Of a stretch of 64,000 nt of DNA, positions 35,263-46,230 are shown piece by piece; the first letter of the stretch is position 1; every line of letters begins with the position of its first letter. Under the pieces are notes generated by a model. That model saw only the letters and a program-made list of their open reading frames with translations, did not search any database and had not been told where the DNA came from. A program made the position numbers and the translations under genes. The DNA lies in assembly GCF_902686445.1 (NCBI RefSeq), contig NC_062232.1:73735440-73799439 (forward strand), given 5' to 3'. Source of the DNA: Sciurus carolinensis (Eukaryota; Chordata; Mammalia; Rodentia; Sciuridae).

Positions 35263-37352
35263 TGTTTATTGAAAAAAAAAACTACATTATCACATACCAA
35301 ACTGATTTAAAATAAATATTTTTTTTAAAATAACATTACTGGAAAAGTTGTAAAAACATAAACCTCATAGTTTGAATTTTCTATCTTAAATAAGATGTTT
35401 GCAGTGGCAGGCAAATATTCCTAGAATCAACTAGAAAAATCCTGATAAATTACAAAAGTCTTTAGAAACTCCTTGGAAACGTGAAAGTAAGAATGAATAA
35501 ATTAACTAAACTATATGAGAAAAGAAAAAAATATTTCTGAAGCAAGTTAATAGTCTCTAGTATTTCTTCTCTGTGGGGTATGCCTATTCTATGTACTGGC
35601 AGTATATCAGATTTTCTCAGAATGCAAACTCCCCCAGGCAGATTGACCCTTCTGTGTAAAAGGAAAATCAACAAGTATTCAGTGGTTATACACTGCTCAC
35701 TACTATGACACACTGAACTATTAAAGAAATGGTAACATACCCAGGTTCTAACCAGAGACATTTCTTTAATTCCAGTGCAGTGCATTAGACTCAAAACCTT
35801 GTCAGAAACTTTCTTAAATGTAGAGAAAAAGCTTCCCAATTTTGCCAGATGTAGAAGTCAGACTTTATTCACTGGGTCACTCAGTTTCTCAAGATATTTA
35901 CTAGATATTGAAGCAATCAGAGGTAAGGGGATAAGAAACTAAGCTAGACTGTCTAATGGATCCATCAAGTACCACTCAGAAACCCTTATTGAAGGGCCAT
36001 GCCTATGATGAGGGAACAATCAGAGAAAGACCAGCTCTCCTAAACTGAAGCCAACCAGCTCACTTTTAAATTGAAGTTATGAACACCTCGATTTATCTGT
36101 CTCACAGAGAAAAAGATCATCCTAGCTGGTGGGAAAAAGAAATTTAAAAAGTCACATAGGAAAGCATCATATAGATCTTCTATGGTGTTATAAGCATAAT
36201 GCCAAGCATAAAATAAAAAATGTTAGAATTACAAAGAGGCAAAAAAAAATTACAGGTTAGCAAGAGAAAAGTAAAATGTAGTTGAAGATGAACATATGAC
36301 CTTGAGTTAGTAGCAGAGGTTTAAAATAACTAGAATTTATAAACATACTTGTAATTTACACTTTAAGTTGTTTTTAAATGACTGAAGTTATAACTTGTAA
36401 GTTATAGAATTTTGATACAGATTTATAATCTAAAAGTAAGAGTCAATTGAATGTACAGGAACTAAAACATAATAAATTTAAATGGTAAATGTAGTGTATA
36501 AGTTTAATAATAAATGGCTTGCCAAAACACAGAATCAATAAACTTGAACAAATTAGCAGAAAATATTAAAAACAGTAGCAGTGAGAGAACAAGTCATGAA
36601 GAAAGAGACCAGAACAGACAATAATAGCTATATAAATATAAATAGAAATCTAGAAAAAAAAAGAAAAAGAGAATGTCAAGAATAGTCAATAGATAATGGA
36701 AAATAACATCTTCAAACAATTGAAAGATCCTACAAATTAAAACGACTAGTAAATTCCAAGAATGATAAACACAAAGAAAGCCATGCTTTGGCAAATACAT
36801 TGTAGTAAACTGCTTTGGAAACAAAAGACAAAAAATTAAAATCATTCAGAGTAAATATAAAAATTACAAATTATTAAAGAAATAGCAATAATAAGCCAGT
36901 ACAGTTTTCTCCTTAAAAATGATAGTAGTAAGAAATTGAAAAACTTGACCTATTTAAAGGACTTTAAAAAATATAATTGGCAACCCAATAACATTTATTC
37001 ATTGAAAATAGTCATGAAAAAGAAATATCAGAAACAACAAAGGATCATTCATAAAATGACACAAAAATGTCAAAACTTAGGTTTTCTAAACCAACTGTAT
37101 CATTCCAAACCGTGTCAGCGAAAACTAAAAGATTAAAACAAGAAATAGTCTGTAGGACACTTTGAAAAGTTCATTCTTGAATACTAGTTGAAGATGTATT
37201 GGTATAAAATATCCATGAGCACAATCAAAAAGATCAATCTAATACTTTCTAAAATACTATACTCATAGTTGAAAATATTCACCATTTTATAAATGCATAT
37301 GGTCTATTTACACAAAAATTAGCACTTTTTATGCTTTTTTAAAAAGCATCAA

Positions 37353-37552
37353 AGACAGTGCAATGACTCATGCCTAAAATATGAGCTACTTGAGAGACTG
37401 AGTAAGGAGGATAGCAGTTCAAGGACAGCCTGGAAAACATAAATAGATACTATCTAAAAACAAAACAAAAAAACAAACAAAAAAAAGTGGTTCAGTGGAA
37501 GAGCACCCATTGGATCAATGGATTCAGTTCCCAATACTGAAAGAAAAAAAAA
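37353..37552 (+). mobile_element. Diverged composite SINE
   Basis: B1-like start agtgcaatgactcatgcct, an A/C-rich middle, and ID-like end gtggttcagtggaagagcac. More mutated than most copies here. Confidence 0.75.
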
Positions 37553-37656
37553 TAAGTATCAAAAAGGTTGAAATTTTTTAACTATACGGAATAATTTTTA
37601 TGACCACAAATAGTTAAACTAGAAATGTTTACTGAAAGATAACTATATAAGAACAA

Positions 37657-37864
37657 TGGGTGGGCCTAGTGGAACCCACCTGTAATCCCAGCAATTTAGG
37701 AGACTGAGACAGAAGGATTGCCAGTTCAAAGCCAGGCTCAGCAAATTAGCAAGGCCCTAAGCAATTTAGTGAGACCCTGTCTCCAAATAAAGGAAAAGGG
37801 GGATGGGGGTGGGGATGTGTTTTGGTGACAAAGTGCCCCTGGGTTCAATGCCTGGTGCAGGGCG
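37657..37864 (+). mobile_element. Composite B1/ID-type SINE
   Basis: B1-like start gggtgggcctagtggaaccc with acctgtaatcccagcaattt, and ID-like 3' half ending gggttcaatgcctggtgcag. Confidence 0.9.
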
Positions 37865-38918
37865 GGGGCATGGGGGAAACACTAAGTACAGGTGGATGTA
37901 AACAACAGACTTCTTAGGAATCACAGATATCAAAATGAAAATTCCAAAATGCTTAAAAGCAAATCAAAATGACTGCATGACATATTTACAATTGTGGGAA
38001 GCAGCTAAAGCAGAACTTTTTAGAAAACGTTTAACCTACTTCAGGCTTAAAAATTAACATGCAGAAAATAAATATGACTGTAATTCAATGATTTACTCTT
38101 TCAGCTAAATACATTAAAGAAACACAAGCAAAACTTAAAAAGGAGATGAAAGAACTAATAAAGATAAAACAGAATTCAAAGAAACAGGAAAAAAAATTGA
38201 TGGAGATAAAATCTAGAAACACTATTTACTAGGATGGTTAATAAAAATATCTCAGTGTGTCTGAGCAAGAGTAAACGAAGAGAGATAACAAATATTTCCT
38301 ATATCAAGAATAAAAGAGATCATAGTTACAAACTATTTAGACAACAGAAAAATAAAAATATGCTGTCAACAGTACTGACAACTCTAACAATTCAAATTAG
38401 GTAAATTCCTCAAATTTGCAATGTATAAAAGCTAAAAGAAGAGAAAAATATTAATATCCAAATATCTTTTAGAAAAATTTAAATTCTTCATTAGAAAATT
38501 GTTCCACAAATACCCCAGGCCCAGATGACTTTGATCATGAATTTTTCTAACTGTTTAATGAAGAAATAACAAGAACACAGAAAAAGAAAACTTCCTTGAA
38601 AACAGAAAAGACAGGTATACTTCATAACATTAATTAAATAGGGGAAGCAAGAGTTTATTTCAAAACCTAACAATGACAGTGATAAGTAAGACAGTTTCAG
38701 AGCAATCTTCCTCATATAAATAGATTCAAAAATTCTTAAAAAATTTGAACAAATTGAATATAGTGATTTATTAAAAGAATAATGAATCACAACCTAAGAA
38801 AGTTTACCTAGTCAAGACTAATTTATCATATGTTGAAAATTAGGCAAAATCATAATATCATATCAATAAAACTAAAAAGGTATAATCATTGCAACCAACT
38901 AAAAATGTAAGCATTCAG

Positions 38919-39029
38919 GGAGGTGAGACTGTACCTCTGTGGTTGTGGGGCACTGGGTCCAATCCTCAGCACCCTTAAAAATAAATAAACAAAATAAAGG
39001 TATTGTGTCCACCTACAAATAAAAAATTA
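38919..39029 (+). mobile_element. ID-type SINE with composite tail and target duplication
   Basis: A degenerate tRNA-like head (ggcactgggtccaatcctca) then aataaagg linker and the tail attgtgtccacctacaaat. Flanked by aaaaatgtaagcattcag (38901-38918) and aaaaatataagcatacag (39030-39047), with two mismatches. Confidence 0.85.
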
Positions 39030-39142
39030 AAAAATATAAGCATACAGAAATTTCAGTACCAATTCATAATTATATTTTTAAAACTCTCAGCTTAGCAAAT
39101 GTGAAATTAAATGACACTTATTCTGATAAATAATGTCAATAA

Positions 39143-39324
39143 AGTGCCTATGATGGTAAACAAATTTGTAATCCCAGCAACACAGGAGGCTGAAGCAGGA
39201 GGACTGTGCATTAGAAGCCAGCCTTGCAACTTGGCAAGAACCTCTCTCAAAAAAAAAAAAAAATTGCTGGGAATGTAGTTCAGGATTAGAACTCACCTTG
39301 GCCTCGGTTTAATCCCTAGTACCA
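39143..39324 (+). mobile_element. Composite B1/ID-type SINE
   Basis: B1-like part with tgtaatcccagcaacacagg, a 15-base A run in the middle, and ID-like part tgctgggaatgtagttcagg, ending near a short CA run. Confidence 0.85.
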
Positions 39325-39599
39325 TACACACACAAAGAAATACCAATAAGTAATCCATAGCTCTTATATTCAATTCAGGATATTTTGAAGTTATACTGCA
39401 AGATCAGGAACAATATAAAGATGTAGAGGAAACTGAGGGAGAGAAAAATCTGGTAGGGTGGGGAGAGGAAGACTTGTAAAACACAAGATATATTTCTCTT
39501 TCATTTTCCATTTTTGTGATCTATTGCCTTTATTTTCCTGGTCATACATCATACTTTTTTGTTTGTTCAGGATTAATCATTGTTTGTAATCTCAAGTCT

Positions 39600-40975
39600 G
39601 TCTGGAGTGAGATGAAATCTTAAAGTAGTAGTTTTGATTTGCATTTCTCCAAGACCAACATCATTCTAAATAGAGAAAATTCGAAAGCATTCCCTCTGAA
39701 AACTGGAACAAGACAAGGATCTGTCTTTCACCACTTTTATTCAACAGCATTCTTGAAACTCCAGTCAGAAAAATTGGAAGAAAAAATTAAATGGATACAA
39801 ATAAGAAAAGAAGAACTCAAACTATCACTATTTTCTGATGACATAATTCTAATATTTAGAAAATCCAAAAAATTCCACCAGAAAACTTCTACAATAAATG
39901 AATTCAGCAAAGTAGAAGGATATAAAATCAACACCCATAAATCAAGCATGTTCCTATACATCGGTGATGAATCCACTGAAAGATAAATTAGGAAAACTAC
40001 CCCAAAATTAAAATACTTGGAAATCAATCCTACAAAAGAGGTGAATGACCTCTACAATGAAAACTACAGAACACTACAGAAAGAAATTGAAGAAGACCTT
40101 AGAAAATGGAAAGATCTCATATGCCCTTGGATTAGCAGAAATAGCATTGTCAAAATAGCCATACTACCAAAAGCATTATACAAAATTAATGCAATTCCTA
40201 TTCAAATCCCAATGACATTCTTCATAGAATTAGAAAAAACAATCATGAAATTCATTTGGAAAATTGAGACCCAGAATATTCAAAGCAATCCTTATCAAGA
40301 AGAGTGAAGCAGGAGGCATCACAACACCATAAATTAAATTATACTACAGACCTACTGTCACAAAAATGGCATGGTATTGGCACCAAAACAGGCAAGAAGA
40401 GTAATGGAACAGAATAGAAGACACAGAGACAAACCCATATAAATAGTTATTTCACACTAGATAAAGGTACCATAAATATGCATTGGAGAAAAGATAGCCT
40501 CTTCAACAAATGATGCTGGGAAACTAGAAATTCATATGTAGCAAAGTGAAATTAAACTCCTATCTCACACCCTGCATGAAACTCAACTCAACGTGGATCA
40601 AAGACTTAGGCACTAGAACAGAGACCCTGTGCCTAATAGAAGAAAACGTAGACCCAAATCTTCACCATGTTGGCTTAGTAACTGACTTCCTTAATAAGAC
40701 TCCTAAAGTATAAGAAGTAAAATCGAGAATCAATAAATGGGTTGAATTCAAACTATAAAACTTCTTCTTAGCAAAGGAAACAATAATGTGAAGAGAGAGC
40801 CTACAGAATGAGAGAAAAATCTTTAACACATGCACCTCAGATAGAACATTAATCTCCAGGATATATAAAGAGCTCAAAAAATTTAACATCAAAAGAACAT
40901 AAATAACTCAATAGATAAATGGGCAAAGGAACTGAACAGACACTTCACAGAAGTAGAAACATAATTGATCGACAA
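39600..40975 (+). mobile_element. L1 ORF2 fragment with an inverted edge
   Basis: About 39653-40975 is plus-strand ORF2. Two open pieces (39639-39986 and 40017-40307) carry the reverse-transcriptase region, including a LKTGTRQGS block and a LSLFSDDIIL block. The second resembles the catalytic F.DD motif with Ser for Ala. The copy runs to the C-terminal third. The 50 bases before it (39600-39652, ggagtgagatgaaatcttaa) are ORF2 C-terminal sequence in the opposite orientation, so the left edge is an inversion junction. Confidence 0.75.
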
Positions 40976-40979
40976 ATAT

Positions 40980-42755
40980 AACTGCTTTTTCTAGTTCTGT
41001 AAAGAGTGTCATTGGAATTTTGGTAAGAATTGCTTTGAATCTCTATATAGTGCTTTTGGTAATATGGCCATTTTGAAAATATTAATTCTGCATATACAAG
41101 ATATTGGGAGGTCTTTACATCCTCTAAGGTCTTCAATTTCTTTCTTTAGTATTCTATAGTTTTCATTGTTGAGGTCCTTCACCTCTTTTGTTAGATTGAT
41201 ACCCAAGTATATGTATTTAGGTTACTGTGAATGGAATAGTTTTTCAAATTTAGTTTTCAGTAGATTCGTCATCGGAGTATAAAAACAGGACTGATTTAAT
41301 GGGTGTTGATCTTGTATCCTTCAACTTTGCTGAACTAATTTATGATCTCTAGAATTCTTCTGGTGAGGATTTTTTTTAGGAGTGGGATCTTCTAAATATA
41401 GGATCATGTCATGAGCAAACAGGGATAACTTGAGTTCTTTTTTTCCTACTAATAGCCCTTTAATTTCTTTGTCTTCCCTAATTGCTGTGGCTAGAGATTC
41501 AAGAACTACATTGAATAATAATAGTCAAAGTGGGCATCCTTGTCTTGTTCCTGTTTTTAGAGGAAATGATTTCAATGTTTCTCCATTCGGTATAATGTTA
41601 GTCTTGGATTTGTCATATATAACATTTAGAATGTTGAGGTAAGTTCTTTCTATCCCTAGTTTTTCTAGAGTATTAAATATGAATGGGTGCTGTACTTTGA
41701 CAATGACTTTTCCGTCACTATTGAGATAATCATGTTATTCTTGTCTTTAAGTCTATTGATGAGGTAAATTACATTTAGTGATTTCCATGTTGAATCAAAC
41801 TTGCATCCCTGGATGTAAACCACTTGATCATGATACACTATCTTTTGAATGTGTTTTTGTGTGTGGTTTGCCAATATTTTTATTAGAAATTTTTGTATCT
41901 ATGTTCTTCAAGTATATTGGTCTGAAGTTTTCTTTCCCTGATGTGTCTTTGTCTGGTTTTGGAATCAGGGTGATACTGGCATTGTAGAATGAATTTGGCA
42001 GTGTTCCCTCCTTTTCTATTTCATAGAATAATTTGAGGAGAATTGGTATTAGTTATCTTTTAAAACATCTATTTGAATTTGGCTGAGAATCCATTCAATC
42101 CTGAGTTTTTCTTTGTTGAATGACATTTGATAGTTGCTTAAATTTTATTTCTTAAAATTAATTTGCTTATGTTTTCTATATCCTCCTGGTTCAATCTGAA
42201 CAGGTCATATTTATCTCAGAATTTGAGAATGTCTTCAAGATTTTCTAACTTATTGGAGTATAAATTTTCAAAATAGTTTCTGATTATCCTCTATATTTCA
42301 ATAGTGTCTGTGGTGATATTTCCTTTTTCATCATGAATTTTAACAATTTGATTTTTTCTCTTCCTTTTTTTCGCTTGGCTAAAAGTTTATCATTTTGTTC
42401 ATTAAGTCAAAGCACCAACATTTTGTTGAGTTTTTAAAAAAAATTCATCTCAATCTTATTGATTTTGTCTCTAATTTTAATTGTTTCCTGTCTTCTACTG
42501 ATTTTGTTGGCTTTTTTTCTCTTGCACTGAGACGTAATGTTAGATTATTTAATTGGTATCTTTCTATTCTTTTAAAGTATGAATTCAATGCTATTAACTT
42601 TCCTCTTAGAACTGCCTTAATACTGTCCAAGATAGTTTGATGTGTTGTATCACTATTCTCATTTGCTTCTATTTACTTCTAAGAATTTTTATTTCTCCCC
42701 TAATTTCTTCTGCTATCCATTTACATTCAAAATTATACAATAAAAACTTATTTAA
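40980..42755 (-). mobile_element. Old L1 ORF2 fragment, reverse-transcriptase to endonuclease side
   Basis: Reverse ORF2 in order: ttctagttctgtaaagagtg (40987), gatacccaagtatatgta (41198), atcctgtatccttc-type block (41309), ctggttttggaatcagggtg (41951) and the LRGKLIALNSY-encoding piece near 42600. It overlaps in ORF2 coordinates with the plus-strand fragment on its left. The two therefore cannot be one colinear element with a simple inversion. Confidence 0.78.
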
Positions 42756-43261
42756 TATTAATTGCACTTTAAACTCTCATGATGAACATTTTACAGTATC
42801 AAATGCCCTAATGGTAGATATTCTTTTTTAATTAGGAGAGTAGGTAAAATGTCTCTAGGGATATTGTTTGATCTGGAATTCACTATGCTAGTGAAAGTTA
42901 CATTATCATTTATTTTATCTTGGAACATTTGTGTTTATTAGTTTAACTCCCAGCTATACAGAAATTTGTCACTTTCTTGATGCTCAGTGAATACCCTCAG
43001 AGTCAGCTTCATTGGCATAGCCACCAACAACGACATCCTTTTTTACTCTCCATTTTTATTATACATGTTCAACAAATTTATAAGCGATTTTCATCAACAA
43101 CAAATTCACTCTCCATTGTCACTGAGAAAGGAAAGCACATTGGTTCATGATGAGACTAAAAATACCTACATATTTTCCAATAATATTGTGATTATTCAAG
43201 AAAACCTAAAAGCAATTTTACTCAGGCACTCCTCTACTTAATTAGTAGCAAATACATCCTA
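42756..43261. other. Anonymous sequence
   Basis: Nothing recognised. A plus-strand open frame at 42987-43241 has no domain resemblance. Confidence 0.45.
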
Positions 43262-43600
43262 AGGATGAACAAAGACTGAATGTTTCCTCTGATAAGCAGA
43301 TGCAAATTCACAGTTAAGTGGGGGCTAGGGATGAATAGAGTTACTTTAGATTAGGTAGAAGGGACGAAAGAAGGGGAGAGGTATGGGTGTAAGAAGAGTA
43401 GAAGAAATCAGACATTAGTACATATGTACATATATACCTATGTACATATATACCTCTATGACTGGTGGGATTCCACATCATTTAACAACCAGAAGAATGA
43501 GAAATTATATTCCATCTATGTATGATGTATCAAAGTGCATTCTACTATCATGTATAACTAATTAGAATAAATAAAATATGATTTAAAAAATAAAAAAGAA
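43262..43600 (+). mobile_element. L1 3' end (3'UTR)
   Basis: It starts at the ORF2 end (aagactgaatgtttcctctg), then the purine-rich 3'UTR (gggacgaaagaaggggagag) and the conserved final block ggtgggattccacatcattt ... gtgcattctactatcatgta. It ends in an A-rich tail. The same 3' end occurs at 48.98-49.26 kb. Confidence 0.88.
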
Positions 43601-44293
43601 GAAATCAAATGCAACTTTCAAGAAGGTTCATAAAAATTCTGTAAGCCTCATATATTTTGAACCTGCTTTACAAGTATCAAAAATGCTAAATTTAACTTCA
43701 ATGACAATCATATGACATGTATTAATCATTATTCACAATTTCTTCCTTTTCATTAATATCCTTTCACCTCAAATTGTTTTTTTCAGAAAGTTGACTCAGT
43801 CAAAATTGTTCAAAACATATCATGACAAGTAATAATGACAATAAAATGTAATTTAACTCTACTAATCCAAAATTTTTAATCATTATAAAATTAATTTTGA
43901 ACTGGAAGGGGAAATGGGACATTAGGCCCTGCAAAAAAATTCTGCCTTTAAATATTTGTACCTGTGTTTAAAGTGTTCATTGTATATTATCCTTATATAT
44001 GAAAAATAATGTATTATGAAAAAATTTGCCCAATAAAATTTAAAGTTTAATCTATCTCCACATATAACAATTTTAAAAGGTATTTTCTTTAAAATATTCT
44101 TAAATTGACTTTTTAATTATTTCAAACAATTTTTGTGTAAATTGATCAATAGAAAATATTAGTTTAAAATAAAGCGGAATATCCCAATATCCTAATATTT
44201 CTAAATGATACTGTATTTATGAAGCTTTTTTATTTTCTTTAAAATACAGTATTTTCAATACTGAGTTCCAAAATATACACAAATTTCAATGTA
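43601..44293. other. Anonymous AT-rich sequence
   Basis: No gene or repeat recognised. Confidence 0.5.
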
Positions 44294-44364
44294 TTTGTTG
44301 GATACTCTGCTGGAATTTGGTTTTATTTTGCTTCTTTTTTTTTTTTTTTTTTTTTTTGTTGGAT
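44294..44364 (-). repeat. T tract bracketed by a 10-base direct repeat
   Basis: tttgttggat occurs at 44294-44303 and again at 44355-44364. About 31 unique bases and a T run (44335-44357, overlapping the right repeat) lie between them. This looks like a tiny minus-strand retroposed fragment: an A-tail plus short body, flanked by a target duplication. Confidence 0.45.
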
Positions 44365-44514
44365 TAACAGTCATGGAAAACCCAAATGCACTAACACTAG
44401 AAAATGCAATTCTGTCATTCTGACATTCTGAAAGCTTTAGTATGAATAGTACATATGCTTAAAGAACAGTTAAAAATGAGTACTTTTCTTAACTTGGTTT
44501 CTGACAGCATATTA

Positions 44515-44872
44515 TGTTGTTAGAGCTGTCATAACATGGTGCAACAGATTGAGTGCTTTTCAAAACATATTTATTTTTCACAGTTCTGGAGTCTACAAGC
44601 TGAAGTGCAAAGTGTCAACATGGTTTTCATTTAGACCTCTCTCCTTAGCTGATAGATGGCCATCTTTTGCTTTAACGTGGTCTTTACTTTGTGAATGTGT
44701 TTTAATTTCCTCTTATATGAATGTCACTCATATTGAATTAGGGTGTGCCCACACAACCCCATTTTATCTTAAATATCTCTTAAAGGCCCTATATTCAAAT
44801 ACAATCACATTGTGGGATACTCAGAGATAGTGTTTTGATATATGAATTGGGAGAGTAATAATCCAGCCTATA
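44515..44872 (-). mobile_element. MLT1-like (ERVL-MaLR) LTR
   Basis: Blocks gagctgtcataacatggtgc, ttcacagttctggagtctac, cacgtgg-like tgtgaatgtgtttt, tgaattagggtgtgcccaca and ttgtgggatactcagagata occur in the order of a reversed MLT1 LTR. It is older and more diverged than the other MaLR copies in the window. Confidence 0.75.
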
Positions 44873-45009
44873 AGAGACAACTTTGAAAATTATATAAGCA
44901 TTTGCTTTAAAACTTTTATTGTTTGTCAATGGCATTACAACTTCTCCAAAAGATAATTATGGGAAGGTCTGCACAATTTAAAAATGATCTACTATAAAAT
45001 AAACTTTTT

Positions 45010-45222
45010 GACAGGTATGTTGGCACACACCTGTATTCACAGCAACTCAGGAGGCTGATGCAGGAGAATTTTAAGTTTTAAGCCAGCCTCAGCATCTTAG
45101 AGAAACCCTAATCAACTTAGTGACATGCTGACTCAAAATTAAAAAAAAATAAAATTACTTGGGGTATAGATCTGTGGTTAAGCACCCTGGGTACAATCTC
45201 TTGTACCAAAAAATAATGAAAT
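45010..45222 (+). mobile_element. Composite B1/ID-type SINE
   Basis: B1-like start acaggtatgttggcacacac and ID-like 3' half ggggtatagatctgtggtta, ending in an A-rich tail. Confidence 0.87.
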
Positions 45223-45429
45223 AAAATAAATAAAAACACTTTCACCTTTATAATTAAATTGCTATTATATAGCACTGGTTCCGTAGAGGTTCATATTAAA
45301 GGTTTTCAATGGATTATATTTGTAATATTGAGTTTTCATCCTATCAGTTTTCATAAATGAATATTTGAGATCCCCTGAGCCAAGACCTTTGTCAAAAAGA
45401 CAAAAAAAATGTTGACCTCTTATCATGCT

Positions 45430-46200
45430 ACTTTGCTGATGTGATCCCTATTAAAATACCAATGATATTCTCAAAAAAAAATAGGACACTTAATTCTAAA
45501 ATTCATATGGAAGAGCAAAGGTCCAGAGTATCCATGGTAATTCTGAGCAATAAGAGTGAAGCCAAAGGCATCCTAATATCTAATATCCAATTTTACTGAA
45601 GCATTATAGTAGAAAAGCACCATGGTAGTAGAATAAGAACAGACACATAGATAAAGGGAATAGAAGACACCAAGATAAATCCACATAGGCATAGTCATCT
45701 GATCCTTTACAAAAGTCCAAATAAGATGTGTAGAAGACAAGATAGCCTTTTCAATAAATGGTACTGGGAAAACTGGATGTTCATATGTAGAAGAACGAAA
45801 AGAGATCTCTCTTTCTTACCCTGCACAAAAAATCAACTCAGAGTGCATCAAAGATCTGTGAATTAGATGAGAAATGCTGCAATTGCAAGAAGAAAACATT
45901 GGGACATCACTTCAACATATTGGTGCAGGCTCTGACTTCCACAAAAAGAATCCTAAAGCTCAGGAAATAAATCTAAGAACCAATAAGTGGGATGGCACCA
46001 TATAAAAAAAAAATCTTCTGCAAAGTAAAGGAAACGATTGGGAGTATGAAGAGAGAGTCTACAGAATGGGAGAAAATGTTTCTTAGCTACTCTTTTGACA
46101 GGGGATTAATACCTAAAATACACAAAGAACTCAAAAACTTAACAGTAAGACTTTATAATAAAACAAGTCATATAATTATAAATATTGATTATAATCTGAG
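45430..46200 (+). mobile_element. Old L1 ORF2 C-terminal fragment
   Basis: attaaaataccaatgatatt, then taatatccaattttactgaa, ggtactgggaaaactggatg and the open piece 45992-46228 (KRESTEWEKMFLSYSFDRGLIPKIHKEL) are late ORF2 in order. No 3'UTR follows. Confidence 0.82.
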
Positions 46201-46230
46201 AGAAAAAAAGAGATTTTCAATTTTATAAGT

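Larger units (their letters stand above)
35400..39136 (+). mobile_element. Very old L1 (L1M-like), fragmented
   Basis: 36900-37130 resembles the 5'/ORF1-side region of ancient L1s. 38500-39120 resembles ORF2 (ccccaggcccagatgactttg near 38512, cacaacctaagaaagtttac near 38787). 35400-36100 may be the 5' end, but I am less sure of it. Three SINEs have landed inside. All frames are closed. A 125-codon minus-strand open frame at 35462-35839 lies in the uncertain part and has no visible domain. Confidence 0.5.

Noticed and set aside
35462..35839. 125-codon minus-strand open frame
   Set aside because: No domain, no start context and no conservation evidence. It lies in probable old L1 DNA, and one such frame in 64 kb of AT-rich sequence is expected.
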